From Bradyrhizobium rifense (GTDB lineage Bacteria > Pseudomonadota > Alphaproteobacteria > Rhizobiales > Xanthobacteraceae): 64,000 nt of DNA. Under the pieces are notes generated by a model. That model was given only the letters and a program-made list of their open reading frames with translations, did not search any database and was not told the DNA's origin. The stretch's first letter is position 1. Each line of letters begins with the position of its first letter. Both the position numbers and the translations under genes were made by a program. Below are positions 15,228-24,765 of the stretch, one piece after another. Location of the stretch: the NCBI RefSeq assembly GCF_008123425.1, contig NZ_VSSS01000007.1:1-64000 (forward strand), in the 5' to 3' direction.

Positions 15228-15497
15228 GCGACGGGAGCTCTCGAAGGGGACGGATACGCTGATGTCGGCGAGGCAGATGTTGGCAAGATTTGGCCGCCGG
15301 GCGGGATTCCCGGGCGGACGGCGGGTACGCAATTGTCACAGTGCAGCATAATGACTATACCCGTCGGTGAGGGACCCGGGGGCCCGGAATCACCGATCAG
15401 TTCCCGAAAGGTGTCTCTATACTATGCCCGCGGTTTCCACCAATCGCTACCGTGACGCATTAAAATCGAACGAAAAGACCAAGAGGCCGGACCGCCA

Positions 15498-15803
15498 ATG
15501 ACCGCACGCATTTTCAAGCCCGCCAAGAACGCGATGCAATCCGGCCGGTCCAAGACCAAGGAATGGCAGCTCGATTACGAGCCGGAGCAGCCGCGTGCGG
15601 TCGAGCCGCTGATGGGCTGGACCTCGTCCGGCGACATGAAGCAGCAGATCACGCTGCACTTCCACACCAAGGACGAGGCGATCGCCTATTGCGAGCGCAA
15701 GGGCATCGCCTACCAGGTGATCGAGCCGAAGGAATCGCTGCACCGCCAGGTCGCGTATGCCGACAACTTCTCCTTCCGTCGCGGCGAGCCCTGGACGCAC
15801 TGA
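15498..15803 (+). CDS. complex I NDUFS4-like accessory subunit (ETC complex I subunit)
   Basis: A 101-aa soluble protein of the ETC_C1_NDUFS4 family. Its phrases are Lys-Glu-Trp-Gln-Leu-Asp-Tyr-Glu-Pro, Pro-Leu-Met-Gly-Trp-Thr-Ser-Ser-Gly-Asp, Phe-His-Thr-Lys-Asp-Glu-Ala-Ile-Ala-Tyr-Cys and Tyr-Ala-Asp-Asn-Phe. It is an accessory subunit on the peripheral arm of NADH:ubiquinone oxidoreductase in alphaproteobacteria and mitochondria. As usual it lies apart from the nuo operon. The length matches the family. Confidence 0.9.
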   Translation: MTARIFKPAKNAMQSGRSKTKEWQLDYEPEQPRAVEPLMGWTSSGDMKQQITLHFHTKDEAIAYCERKGIAYQVIEPKESLHRQVAYADNFSFRRGEPWTH

Positions 15804-15898
15804 GGCTTAACGTCGTCCGTCCCCGCGGAGAGCCCTTGGCACCCATTCCGCCGCATGCTTCGCTGGTCCGCGTGAGGGGACCATGACGAGGTGGGGGG

Positions 15899-16393
15899 AT
15901 GGCCGGGCGTGACCAGCTCGACGGCGTCGATCTGAAGATCTTATCCGAGCTGCAGCAGGACGGGCGGGTTCGCAATAACGAACTGGCGCTGCGCGTCGGC
16001 GTGTCTGCGCCGAACTGTCTGCGGCGGCTCAAATCGCTGTTCAGCCGCGGCGTGATCCGCGCGGTGCGTGCCGTCATCGACGAGCGATTGCTCGGCTATG
16101 AGGTGATGTCGTTCGTCTCGATCCAGCTTGGCAGCCAGGCCCAGCCGGTGCTGGAGGCGTTCGAGGGATCGATCGCTGCGATCCCGCGCATCCAGCAGTG
16201 CTGGCGCATTTCGGGCGAAACCGACTATCTCCTGAAATGCGTCGCGCCGAGCGTCGAGAGCATGCGCCAGCAGCTGCTGCATTTTGCCGCCATGCCGAAC
16301 GTGAAGAACGTGCGCAGCTTTCCGGTGCTGGGTGTCGCGAAGGACGTGCCGCTGCCGCTGCAGGAGATCGCGGCTGCGGTGCCGGCAGGATAG
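15899..16393 (+). CDS. Lrp/AsnC-family transcriptional regulator
   Basis: A 164-aa regulator. The N-terminal winged helix-turn-helix (residues 7-62: Leu-Asp-Gly-Val-Asp-Leu-Lys-Ile-Leu through Arg-Leu-Lys-Ser-Leu) is followed by the RAM/ligand domain (Phe-Val-Ser-Ile-Gln-Leu, then Cys-Trp-Arg-Ile-Ser-Gly-Glu-Thr-Asp-Tyr-Leu-Leu-Lys). Such proteins respond to amino acids or their derivatives. It is convergent with the AraC-type regulator of the leucine cluster, with only a 17-base gap, so an involvement in branched-chain amino-acid control is possible but unproven. Confidence 0.9.
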   Translation: MAGRDQLDGVDLKILSELQQDGRVRNNELALRVGVSAPNCLRRLKSLFSRGVIRAVRAVIDERLLGYEVMSFVSIQLGSQAQPVLEAFEGSIAAIPRIQQCWRISGETDYLLKCVAPSVESMRQQLLHFAAMPNVKNVRSFPVLGVAKDVPLPLQEIAAAVPAG

Positions 16394-16410
16394 GACGGCG
16401 ACTGCGCCCT

Positions 16411-17439
16411 TCAGCGATACCGGCCGCGAAATTCGCGCGGCGAGGCGCCGGTCCAGCTGCGGAAAGCCCGCGAAAAACTCTTTTCGTTGCGGAAACCGGC
16501 GATCTCCGCGATCCGCTTGATCGGCGTGCGGCCGCGCATCAGCTCCTGCTTGGCGAGCTCGAGCTTGGCTTCCTCCTTGAGGTCGCGCAGCGAGGTGGCT
16601 TCCTCGCGGAGCCGCCTGTGCATGGTGCGGGTGGAGAGCGCGAGCTCGCTTGCGACATCCTCCGCGCCGAGAATGCGTCCGCGCGCCGCGCGGAGCACGC
16701 GCCTGACACGCTCGACCAGCAAACGGTCGCGGCGATAGGGCAGCACGGTCAGCCGCAGCGCGCCCTTGAGCATGCTGTCGAGGTCGGCGGCGCTGCGGGT
16801 TAGCGGCAGCGAGAGATAATGCTTGTCGAAGACGATGCGGGCACCGTCAGCATCGAAGCGGAATTGTTTGCAGAAGATGGTCGGATAGACCGAGACGTGT
16901 CCGGGCTCGGAATAGGGAAACTCCGCCGCACGCAGCGCGATCGCGGAATCCACCGCCCAGCAGGAGAAGCCGAGCACATAGCGGAGCAGGGTGACGAGGC
17001 AGAATTCGCGCAAGGGTCCGAGATCGCGCTGCTCGCGAAGGGAAATGGTCGCGGTCTCGCCGCTGACCGCAAGTTCGAACAGCACGTCCTCTGTCAGCAG
17101 GCGATGATGCCGGCACCACCGCTTCAGCGCGACCTCGAGAGTGGGCGCGGTGATCGAAGCGCGGCACAGCATGCCGTAAGTGCCCCAAGGCAGCTTCCGC
17201 GAGAACCAGCCGAGCGCCTCGTCGTCGAGCTCGCGCATGGCGTGGCCCGCCAACGCCTCGAATTGCGCCGCGGTGACCCGCCCGTCGGTCGATCCGATGA
17301 GGTCGGACAGGACCTGCCCCTTGCTCAGGGCCTCGGCCGGATCCCGCCCATAGCGGGCATAGGCCGCGACCACGCCGCGGACAAAGGCGGCGGGGGTCAT
17401 GGCGCGGCGGGGCGTCGCGGTTGCGGCCTGAAAGGGCAT
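16411..17439 (-). CDS. AraC-family regulator with arabinose-binding-like domain
   Basis: A 342-aa regulator. The N-terminal about 200 residues match the Arabinose_bd-type effector domain of the OruR/ArgR group (Gly-Thr-Tyr-Gly-Met-Leu-Cys-Arg-Ala, Arg-Trp-Cys-Arg-His-His). The C-terminus has the AraC double HTH ([10 protein letters not shown], then [14 protein letters not shown]). It is divergent from the leucine-catabolic operon across 116 bp and is the likely activator, responding to a leucine-derived metabolite. In other proteobacteria this pathway is often controlled by a MerR-type LiuR. Confidence 0.9.
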   Translation of the reverse strand: MPFQAATATPRRAMTPAAFVRGVVAAYARYGRDPAEALSKGQVLSDLIGSTDGRVTAAQFEALAGHAMRELDDEALGWFSRKLPWGTYGMLCRASITAPTLEVALKRWCRHHRLLTEDVLFELAVSGETATISLREQRDLGPLREFCLVTLLRYVLGFSCWAVDSAIALRAAEFPYSEPGHVSVYPTIFCKQFRFDADGARIVFDKHYLSLPLTRSAADLDSMLKGALRLTVLPYRRDRLLVERVRRVLRAARGRILGAEDVASELALSTRTMHRRLREEATSLRDLKEEAKLELAKQELMRGRTPIKRIAEIAGFRNEKSFSRAFRSWTGASPREFRGRYR

Positions 17440-17555
17440 CGGGAGTCCTTTGGAAAATCCTCGCCAAACTTGGCGGAAAATGCAACCTTTTCGACCGCCA
17501 CGGCGCCCGGGCGAGGGTAGGTTCGGGGCCGATAAGAAATCCGGAGGGAATCGCC

Positions 17556-18728
17556 TTGAACATCCCGAGCATCGACTTCGATCTGGGCGAGGACATCAGC
17601 ATGCTGCGCGACACCGTGCGCGCCTTTGTCGAGGCGGAGGTGGCGCCGCGCGCGGCGGAGATCGAAAAAGCAAACCTGTTCCCGGCCGATCTCTGGAAGC
17701 GCTTTGGCGATCTCGGCCTGCTCGGCATGACCGCGCCGGAGCAATACGGCGGCTCCAACATGGGCTATCTCGCCCATATCGTCGCCATGGAGGAGATTTC
17801 GCGCGGCTCGGCCGCGGTCGGGCTGTCCTACGGCGCGCACTCCAACCTCTGTGTCAACCAGATCCGCCGCAATGGCAATGACGCGCAGCGGCAGCGCTAT
17901 CTGCCGAAGTTGATCTCAGGCGAGCATATCGGCGCGCTCGCGATGTCCGAGTCCGGTGCCGGATCGGACGTGGTCTCGATGAAGTTGCGAGCCGACAAGC
18001 GCGGCGACCGCTACGTCCTCAACGGCTCTAAGATGTGGATCACCAGCGGCGGCGATGCCGACGTACTGGTCGTCTACGCCAAGACCGATCCGGACGCCGG
18101 CCCGCGTGGCATGACCGCCTTCCTGATCGAGAAAGGCTTCAAGGGTTTCACCCACGGCCAGCATCTGGACAAGCTCGGCATGCGCGGCTCCAATACCTAT
18201 CCGCTGTTCTTCGACGACTGCGAGGTGCCTGAGGAGAACGTGCTCGCCGGCGTGGGCGAGGGCGTCAAGGTGCTGATGTCAGGCCTCGACTATGAGCGCG
18301 CGGTGCTCTCCGGCGGCCCGCTCGGGATCATGGCGGCCTGCATGGACGCGGTGGTGCCCTACATGCATGAACGAAAACAGTTCGGCCAGCCGATCGGCGA
18401 TTTCCAGCTGATGCAGGGCAAGCTCGCCGACATGTATTCGACCTGGCAGGCCACGCGCGCCTATGTCTACGCCGTGGGAAAGGCCTGCGACCGCGCCAAT
18501 CACGCGCGCAGCTTGCGCAAGGACGCCGCGGCCGCGATCCTCTATTCCGCCGAGAAGGCGACGTGGATGGCGGGCGAGGCGATCCAGGCGCTGGGCGGCG
18601 TCGGCTACACATCCGAGTTTCCGGTCGGCCGGCTCTGGCGCGATGCCAAGCTCTACGAGATCGGCGCGGGCACGTCCGAAGTGCGCCGCATGCTGATCGG
18701 CCGCGAGCTGATGGCGGAAACGGCCTAA
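17556..18728 (+). CDS. ivd: isovaleryl-CoA dehydrogenase
   Basis: An FAD-dependent acyl-CoA dehydrogenase that oxidises isovaleryl-CoA to 3-methylcrotonyl-CoA in leucine breakdown. A TTG start at 17556 is chosen because GGAGGG lies nine bases upstream and it gives the usual 390-aa length. Signature [11 protein letters not shown] is at 128-138. The catalytic base Glu247 lies in Gly-Leu-Asp-Tyr-Glu-Arg, the position specific to isovaleryl-CoA dehydrogenases. Gly-Gly-Val-Gly-Tyr-Thr is near the C-terminus. It is the first gene of the four-gene leucine operon. Confidence 0.93.
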   Translation: MNIPSIDFDLGEDISMLRDTVRAFVEAEVAPRAAEIEKANLFPADLWKRFGDLGLLGMTAPEQYGGSNMGYLAHIVAMEEISRGSAAVGLSYGAHSNLCVNQIRRNGNDAQRQRYLPKLISGEHIGALAMSESGAGSDVVSMKLRADKRGDRYVLNGSKMWITSGGDADVLVVYAKTDPDAGPRGMTAFLIEKGFKGFTHGQHLDKLGMRGSNTYPLFFDDCEVPEENVLAGVGEGVKVLMSGLDYERAVLSGGPLGIMAACMDAVVPYMHERKQFGQPIGDFQLMQGKLADMYSTWQATRAYVYAVGKACDRANHARSLRKDAAAAILYSAEKATWMAGEAIQALGGVGYTSEFPVGRLWRDAKLYEIGAGTSEVRRMLIGRELMAETA

Positions 18729-18767
18729 ATCCTCCACGCAACCACGTCATAGGAAACGCGGGACCAC

Positions 18768-20372
18768 ATGCCGCTCCATTCCAGCATCGATCCATCTTCA
18801 TCTGATTTTGCGCGCAACTCCGACGCCATGCGCGCGCTCGTCGCCGATTTGCGTGAAAAGCTCAGCCAGGTTGCCGGCGGCGGCGGCGAGGCTTCGCGAG
18901 ATCGCCACACGTCGCGCGGCAAGATGCTGGCGCGGGAACGCGTCGATCTTCTGGTCGATCCCGGGACCTCGTTCCTGGAGCTGTCGCCGCTGGCGGCCCA
19001 CGGCCTCTATGGCGGCGACGTGCATTCGGCGAGCATCGTCACCGGCGTGGGACGCATCTCGGGCCGCGAATGCGTGATCGTCGCCAACGATGCCACCATC
19101 AAGGGTGGCACCTATTATCCGATGACCGTGAAGAAGCATCTGCGCGCGCAGGACATCGCGCGGCAGAACAATTTGCCCTGCGTCTACATGGTCGATTCCG
19201 GCGGCGCCTTCCTGCCGCTGCAGGACGAGATCTTTCCGGACGAACGGCATTTTGGCCGCATCTTCTACAACCAGGCGCAGATGTCCTCAGCTGGCATCCC
19301 ACAGATCGCGATCGTGATGGGTTCCTGCACCGCCGGCGGCGCCTATGTGCCGGCGATGTCGGACGAGAGCATCATCGTGCGCAATCAAGGCACCATCTTC
19401 CTCGGCGGCCCGCCGCTGGTGAAGGCCGCGACCGGTGAGGTGGTGACCGCGGAAGAGCTCGGCGGCGCCGACGTGCACTCGCGGCAGTCGGGTGTGACCG
19501 ATCACTACGCCCAGAACGATGCGCACGCGATCGGCATCGCCCGCCGCATCGTCGGTACGCTGAAACCATCGACGCGGCCGAACCTTAACATGCATCCGCC
19601 GCGCGATCCGTTGTTCGCTGCGGAGGAGATCTACGGGGTGGTGCCGGTCGACGGCCGCAAGCCGTTCGACGTACGCGACATCATCGCGCGCGTGGTTGAT
19701 GGTTCCGAATTCGACGAGTTCAAGAAGCTTTACGGCACGACGCTGGTGTGCGGCTTCGCGCACATCTGGGGCTATCCCGTTGGCATCATCGCCAACAACG
19801 GCATCCTGTTCAGCGAGAGTTCGCTGAAGGGCGCCCATTTCATCGAGCTGTGCTGCCAGCGCGGCATACCCCTGGTGTTCCTGCAGAACATCACCGGCTT
19901 CATGGTCGGCAAGAAATATGAGGCCGGCGGCATCGCGCGCGATGGTGCGAAACTCGTGACGGCTGTGGCGACCGCCTCGGTGCCGAAATTCACCGTCGTG
20001 ATCGGCGGCTCCTACGGCGCCGGCAATTACGGCATGTGCGGCCGTGCCTACGCGCCGCGCTTCCTCTGGATGTGGCCGAATGCGCGCATCTCGGTGATGG
20101 GCGGCGAGCAGGCCTCGATGGTGCTGAGTCAGGTCCGCCGCGACAACATCGAGGCCAAGGGCGATAGCTGGTCGAAGGAAGCGGAAGACAAATTCCGCGA
20201 GCCGATCCGCGCGCAATATGAGAGCCAGGGGCATCCATATTACGCGACCGCGCGTCTTTGGGACGACGGCGTGATCGACCCGGCCGACACGCGGCTCGTG
20301 CTTGGCCTCGGCCTCTCAGCGGCGTCGAATGCGCCCATTGAACCTACGAAATTCGGCCTGTTCAGGATGTGA
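18768..20372 (+). CDS. mccB: methylcrotonyl-CoA carboxylase, carboxyltransferase (beta) subunit
   Basis: A 534-aa carboxyltransferase subunit that transfers CO2 from carboxybiotin to 3-methylcrotonyl-CoA. Features include [12 protein letters not shown] (acyl-CoA site), [11 protein letters not shown] and [14 protein letters not shown]. The length and the Gly-Gly-Thr-Tyr pattern fit MCC better than propionyl-CoA carboxylase. It begins 39 bases after ivd and ends 4 bases before the alpha subunit, indicating one operon. Confidence 0.93.
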   Translation: MPLHSSIDPSSSDFARNSDAMRALVADLREKLSQVAGGGGEASRDRHTSRGKMLARERVDLLVDPGTSFLELSPLAAHGLYGGDVHSASIVTGVGRISGRECVIVANDATIKGGTYYPMTVKKHLRAQDIARQNNLPCVYMVDSGGAFLPLQDEIFPDERHFGRIFYNQAQMSSAGIPQIAIVMGSCTAGGAYVPAMSDESIIVRNQGTIFLGGPPLVKAATGEVVTAEELGGADVHSRQSGVTDHYAQNDAHAIGIARRIVGTLKPSTRPNLNMHPPRDPLFAAEEIYGVVPVDGRKPFDVRDIIARVVDGSEFDEFKKLYGTTLVCGFAHIWGYPVGIIANNGILFSESSLKGAHFIELCCQRGIPLVFLQNITGFMVGKKYEAGGIARDGAKLVTAVATASVPKFTVVIGGSYGAGNYGMCGRAYAPRFLWMWPNARISVMGGEQASMVLSQVRRDNIEAKGDSWSKEAEDKFREPIRAQYESQGHPYYATARLWDDGVIDPADTRLVLGLGLSAASNAPIEPTKFGLFRM

Positions 20373-20376
20373 TGCG

Positions 20377-22380
20377 ATGGACCGCTCAAAGCTCTACCGC
20401 CGTTTTCGCACGCTCCTGATCGCCAACCGCGGCGAGATCGCCTGCCGCGTCATCCGCACCGCCCGCGCCATGGGCTTGCGCACCGTCGCGGTCTATTCCG
20501 AGGCCGACCGCGACGCGATGCATGTCGCGCTCGCCGACGAAGCCGTGCTGCTCGGGCCTGCGCGGGCCCGCGACAGCTATCTCAATGTGGAGCGGCTGAT
20601 CGAGGCTGCGCGCAAGACCGGGGCGGAGGCCGTCCATCCCGGCTACGGCTTCCTGTCCGAGAACGCCGAATTCGCACAGGCCTGCCTCGATGCCGGCCTC
20701 GTCTTCGTCGGCCCGACCGCCGAGATGATGACCGCGATGGGCTCGAAGTCCGGCTCGAAAGCGCTGATGGAGAAGGCCGGCGTGCCGCTGGTGCCCGGCT
20801 ATCACGGCGAGGCCCAGGATGACGCCACGCTGTCGAAGGCTGCGGACAAGATCGGCTTCCCCATCCTGGTGAAGGCCTCGGCCGGCGGCGGCGGCCGCGG
20901 CATGCGCATCGTCCGCTCGGCGGCCGAGCTTGCGCCCGCGATTGTCAGCGCCAAGCGCGAAGCCAAGGCCGCGTTCGGCGACGATCGCATGCTGATCGAA
21001 AAATATGTCGACAATCCCAGGCATATCGAGGTGCAGATCATCGGCGACAGCCACGGCAATCTGCTGTCGCTGTTCGAACGCGAATGCACCTTGCAGCGCC
21101 GCCACCAGAAGGTGATCGAGGAGGCGCCGTCGCCGACCCTCAATGCCGCCCAGCGCGAGACTGTTTGTGCCGCCGCGCGAAAAGCGGCGGGCGCGGTGAA
21201 CTATGTCGGCGCCGGCACCATCGAGTTCGTCTCCGACGGCAAGGACGTGTTCTTCATCGAGATGAACACGCGTCTCCAGGTCGAGCATCCCGTGACGGAG
21301 CTGATCACCGGGATCGACCTCGTGGAGTGGCAGCTGCGCGTCGCCTTCGGCGAGGCGCTGCCGCTGAAGCAGGACGAGATCAAGCTCAACGGCCACGCCG
21401 TCGAGGCCCGCGTTTACGCGGAAAACCCGACCAAGAACTTCATGCCCTCGGTCGGCAAGATCTCGACCTGGCGGCTGCCTGCGGAGACCGGTGGCTTGCG
21501 CATCGACGCCGGCTATCGAGAGGGCGATACGGTCTCGCCGTACTATGACGCCATGCTCGCTAAGATGATCGCGTGGGCGCCAACGCGCGATGTTGCGATC
21601 GACCGGCTCAACCGTGGGCTGGAAGATTCGGACGTCCGTGGCATCGTCACCAACATTCCGTTCCTGTCGGCGCTGATCACGCACCCGAAGGTGCGGGCGA
21701 ATGCGATCGACACCGGCTTCATCGAGCGCGAGCTGGCAGCCCTGACCTCGGGAGCGCCGGCGCCCGGTGAGTTGGAGCTGTGCGCTGCAGTCGCCGCGAT
21801 CGTCAATGACGAGCGGCAGGTCGCGCAAGGGGAGGCGAAATCGCCGTGGCAGACCTTTGGCTGGATGCCCCTCGGCCGTCGCCAGCGCAGCTTTGCCTTC
21901 CGCGTCGGCCACGGGCCCGAGCTGAAAGTGACGTTGAATTACGGAAGCGGACCGTCAACGCTGGTGATCGGCGAGCGCGAGCTGGCGTTCACGGTTGCGC
22001 GGAAGGATGGCGGCTTCGACCTGACGCTCGACGGTGTGAAATCCTCCGTCGCGGCCGTGATCGACGGCCACGAGCTGTACTTGCGCACGCGCAATGGACG
22101 CTTCGACCTGCACTGGGTCGATCCGTTCGGCGGCGAGACCGAGGAACAGGCCGGCGCGGACAAGATCGCAGCCCCGTTGCCGGGCACGGTCGTTGCCGTG
22201 CTGGCCGAGGAGGGGGCGAAGCTCGAGAAGGGCGCGCCGATCCTGACACTGGAGGTCATGAAAATGGAGCAGACGCTGCGCGCGCCCTATGCCGGCGTGC
22301 TGAAGTCGATCAAATGCAAGGTCGGCGACATCGTCCAGGAGGGCGTCGAGCTCGCCGTGGTCGAGGCTTCCGGGGAGTGA
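20377..22380 (+). CDS. mccA: methylcrotonyl-CoA carboxylase, biotin-containing (alpha) subunit
   Basis: A 667-aa protein with biotin carboxylase (about 10-455), a linker/BT domain, and a C-terminal biotin carrier domain. The glycine-rich ATP loop is Ala-Ser-Ala-Gly-Gly-Gly-Gly-Arg-Gly-Met. The catalytic block is Glu-Met-Asn-Thr-Arg-Leu-Gln-Val-Glu-His-Pro. The biotinyl site is Glu-Val-Met-Lys-Met with Lys629. The start at 20377 follows the beta-subunit stop by four bases, and HMG-CoA lyase starts one base after its stop. It works with mccB on the leucine pathway. Confidence 0.93.
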   Translation: MDRSKLYRRFRTLLIANRGEIACRVIRTARAMGLRTVAVYSEADRDAMHVALADEAVLLGPARARDSYLNVERLIEAARKTGAEAVHPGYGFLSENAEFAQACLDAGLVFVGPTAEMMTAMGSKSGSKALMEKAGVPLVPGYHGEAQDDATLSKAADKIGFPILVKASAGGGGRGMRIVRSAAELAPAIVSAKREAKAAFGDDRMLIEKYVDNPRHIEVQIIGDSHGNLLSLFERECTLQRRHQKVIEEAPSPTLNAAQRETVCAAARKAAGAVNYVGAGTIEFVSDGKDVFFIEMNTRLQVEHPVTELITGIDLVEWQLRVAFGEALPLKQDEIKLNGHAVEARVYAENPTKNFMPSVGKISTWRLPAETGGLRIDAGYREGDTVSPYYDAMLAKMIAWAPTRDVAIDRLNRGLEDSDVRGIVTNIPFLSALITHPKVRANAIDTGFIERELAALTSGAPAPGELELCAAVAAIVNDERQVAQGEAKSPWQTFGWMPLGRRQRSFAFRVGHGPELKVTLNYGSGPSTLVIGERELAFTVARKDGGFDLTLDGVKSSVAAVIDGHELYLRTRNGRFDLHWVDPFGGETEEQAGADKIAAPLPGTVVAVLAEEGAKLEKGAPILTLEVMKMEQTLRAPYAGVLKSIKCKVGDIVQEGVELAVVEASGE

Positions 22381-22381
22381 C

Positions 22382-23293
22382 ATGAGCGATCCCGTCCGCA
22401 TCATCGAGATGGGGCCGCGCGACGGCCTCCAGAACGAGAAGACGCCCGTCAGCGTCGAGGCCCGCATTGCCTTCATCGAGGCGCTGGTTGGAGCCGGTCT
22501 CGATACGGTCGAGGTCGGCGCCTTCGTCTCACCCAAGGCGATTCCGCAGATGACGAGCTCGGATGCCGTGCTGCGCGGCGTTAGCCACGTGAAGAACGCC
22601 GAATTCCACGTGCTGGTGCCGAACGAAAAGGGCTATCACGCCGCGCGCGCCGCCGGCGCAAACGTGGTCTCGGTGTTCGCGGCAGCCTCCGAAGGCTTTT
22701 CGCGCGCCAACATCAACTGCACGGTCGCGGAGTCCATCGAGCGGTTCAAGCCGGTGCTGGCGCGCGCCAGGGCCGATGGCGTCAAGGTGCGCGGTTATAT
22801 CTCCTGCGTGCTCGGTTGTCCCTTCGACGGCGAGATCAAGCCGAAGGCGGTTGCCGATCTTGCGACCACGCTGTGGGAGCTCGGCTGCTACGAAATCTCG
22901 CTCGGCGACACCATCGGCGTCGGCACGCCTGACAAGGCCAAGGAGATGCTGCGCGCGGTGGCCGCCGAGATTCCCGCCGCGAACCTCGCGATGCATTTCC
23001 ACGACACCTATGGCCAGGCGCTCGCCAATCTCTACGCCGGCCTGGAGGAGGGCGTCCGCGTGATCGATGCCGCCGCGGGCGGCCTCGGCGGTTGCCCCTA
23101 TGCGCCAGGTGCCACGGGCAATGTCGCGACCGAGGATGTCGTCTACATGCTCGAGGGCATGGGGATCAGGACGGGGGTGGATATGGAGAAGCTGCTGGCG
23201 GCGACGAACGAGATGAGCGGAGTACTTGGCAAACCGCCGGTGAGCCGCGTCGCGACAGCGCTGAATGCGAAGAAGAAGCGGGCCAGTTCGTAG
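22382..23293 (+). CDS. mvaB: hydroxymethylglutaryl-CoA lyase
   Basis: A 303-aa TIM-barrel lyase that splits HMG-CoA to acetoacetate and acetyl-CoA, the last leucine step. Visible: Met-Gly-Pro-Arg-Asp-Gly-Leu-Gln-Asn-Glu (metal and catalytic Arg), Leu-Gly-Asp-Thr-Ile-Gly-Val-Gly, Met-His-Phe-His-Asp-Thr-Tyr-Gly (metal His pair), and Gly-Gly-Leu-Gly-Gly-Cys-Pro-Tyr-Ala with the active-site Cys. The ATG follows the mccA stop directly. No methylglutaconyl-CoA hydratase gene accompanies this operon, so that step must be encoded elsewhere. A palindromic repeat follows directly. Confidence 0.93.
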   Translation: MSDPVRIIEMGPRDGLQNEKTPVSVEARIAFIEALVGAGLDTVEVGAFVSPKAIPQMTSSDAVLRGVSHVKNAEFHVLVPNEKGYHAARAAGANVVSVFAAASEGFSRANINCTVAESIERFKPVLARARADGVKVRGYISCVLGCPFDGEIKPKAVADLATTLWELGCYEISLGDTIGVGTPDKAKEMLRAVAAEIPAANLAMHFHDTYGQALANLYAGLEEGVRVIDAAAGGLGGCPYAPGATGNVATEDVVYMLEGMGIRTGVDMEKLLAATNEMSGVLGKPPVSRVATALNAKKKRASS

Positions 23294-23301
23294 GTCTCGT
23301 A

Positions 23302-23392
23302 GGGTGGCCAAAGGCGCGTCGCGCCGTGCCCACCATTCAGGGGTGCGATCGTTGAGAGATGGTGGGCACGGCGCTAAGCGCCTTTGCCCACC
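23302..23392. repeat. palindromic intergenic repeat, GGTGGGCAAAGGCGC family, copy 1
   Basis: Two inverted arms (23302-23336 and 23359-23392) each containing a short GGCGC.../...GCGCC hairpin and the phrase GTGCCCACCAT or ATGGTGGGCAC. The whole can fold as a long imperfect hairpin with about a 22-nt loop. A second copy lies at 52366-52447. Being between the HMG-CoA lyase and TRAP genes, which converge, it could act as a bidirectional transcription barrier. Confidence 0.8.
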
Positions 23393-23406
23393 GTACGGCA
23401 GTGTGC

Positions 23407-24765
23407 CTACCTGCTCCCGTCCGGCCCCATCACCAGATCCGGCAGCCAGGTCGAGATCTCCGGCACGAGGCAAAGCAGCAGCACGGCACCCATCATCAGC
23501 AGCACGAAGGGCAGCGTGCCCCAGATCACTTCGCTCAGCGAAATGTCCGGCGCGACGTTGCGGATGACGAAGATGTTGAGGCCGACGGGCGGATGGATCA
23601 GCCCCATCTCCATCACAATGGTCATGACCACGCCGAACCAGATGATGTCGAAATTGGCCGCACGTAGCGGTGGCAGGATGATCGGCGCGGTCATGAGAAT
23701 GATCGAGACCGGCGGCAGGAAGAAGCCGAGCACGACCACCATGACGAGGATCGCAAACAGCAGCCCCCAGCGCGGCAGATGCATCGCGACGACAGATTCG
23801 GCCGCCGATTGCGAGATGTGGAGATAGCTCATCACATAGGAATAGAGCAGCGACATGCCGATGATCATCATCAGCATCGTCGATTCCCGGATCGTCGACT
23901 TCATGATCGGGCCGAGATCTTCCGGCCGCCAGACGCCGTAGATCGCGGCGATCAGCGCCAGCGCCAGCAGGCCGCCAAGGCCGGCCGTTTCCGACGGCGT
24001 GGCATAGCCGCCATAGAGCGCGGCCATGACGCCGGTGAGCAGCAGGACGAAGGGGAGCACCCTCGGCAGCACGCTGAAGCGCTCGGCGAGCGTATATTCG
24101 TCGCGGGCGAGGATCGCCGCTTCCGGGCCGCCGTTCTTATAGGCGGCCTCGGCCGCGGCATATTCCTGGCGGAAGCGGATCACGGCATAGAAGCCGAACA
24201 GCGAGACCAGCAGCAGGCCGGGGCCGATTCCGGCGAGAAACAGCCGTCCCAGCGACTTTTCCGCGGCGACCGCGAACAGGATCATGGTGATCGACGGCGG
24301 CAGCAGGATGCCGAGCGTGCCGCCGGCGGCGATGATGCCGGCGGCGAAGCCGCCGGAATAGCCGCGCTTGCGCATCTCGGGAATACCGGCCGAGCCGATC
24401 GCCGAGCAGGTCGCGGGTGAGGAGCCCGCCATCGCCGCAAACAGCGCGCAGGCGAAGACGTTGGCGACGCCGAGGCCACCGGGCACGCGATGCAGCCAGG
24501 CGTGCAGCGCCGAATAGAGATCCTGGCCGGCCCGCGACTTGCCGATCGCCGCGCCCTTCAGGATGAAGAGCGGGATCGACAGCAGCGTGATCGAGGCCAT
24601 CTCCTCGTAGACATTCTGCGTCACGGTATCGAGCGATGCCGCGGGCATGTAGATGCCCATGAACACGACCGCGACGGCGCCAAGGGCAAAAGCAATCGGC
24701 ATGCCCGAAAACATCACGAGCAGCGTCGCGACCCCGTAAGCGATACCGATACCGAAAACGCTCAT
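23407..24765 (-). CDS. dctM: TRAP transporter large permease (DctM type)
   Basis: A 452-aa inner-membrane protein with about 12 helices, the ion-coupled translocating subunit of a tripartite periplasmic transporter. Characteristic phrases are Thr-Leu-Leu-Ser-Ile-Pro-Leu-Phe-Ile-Leu, Ser-Pro-Ala-Thr-Cys-Ser-Ala-Ile-Gly, Leu-Gly-Ile-Leu-Leu-Pro-Pro-Ser and His-Pro-Pro-Val-Gly-Leu-Asn. The start ATG at 24765 overlaps the small permease stop (ATGA), showing translational coupling. It is the last gene of the P-Q-M operon. Confidence 0.92.
   Translation of the reverse strand: MSVFGIGIAYGVATLLVMFSGMPIAFALGAVAVVFMGIYMPAASLDTVTQNVYEEMASITLLSIPLFILKGAAIGKSRAGQDLYSALHAWLHRVPGGLGVANVFACALFAAMAGSSPATCSAIGSAGIPEMRKRGYSGGFAAGIIAAGGTLGILLPPSITMILFAVAAEKSLGRLFLAGIGPGLLLVSLFGFYAVIRFRQEYAAAEAAYKNGGPEAAILARDEYTLAERFSVLPRVLPFVLLLTGVMAALYGGYATPSETAGLGGLLALALIAAIYGVWRPEDLGPIMKSTIRESTMLMMIIGMSLLYSYVMSYLHISQSAAESVVAMHLPRWGLLFAILVMVVVLGFFLPPVSIILMTAPIILPPLRAANFDIIWFGVVMTIVMEMGLIHPPVGLNIFVIRNVAPDISLSEVIWGTLPFVLLMMGAVLLLCLVPEISTWLPDLVMGPDGSR

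Noticed and set aside
14016-15455. 479-codon plus-strand open frame opposite OpgC
   Set aside because: His/Glu/Gln/Arg-rich translation with no hydrophobic core; the minus strand encodes a well-formed OpgC with its signature start.
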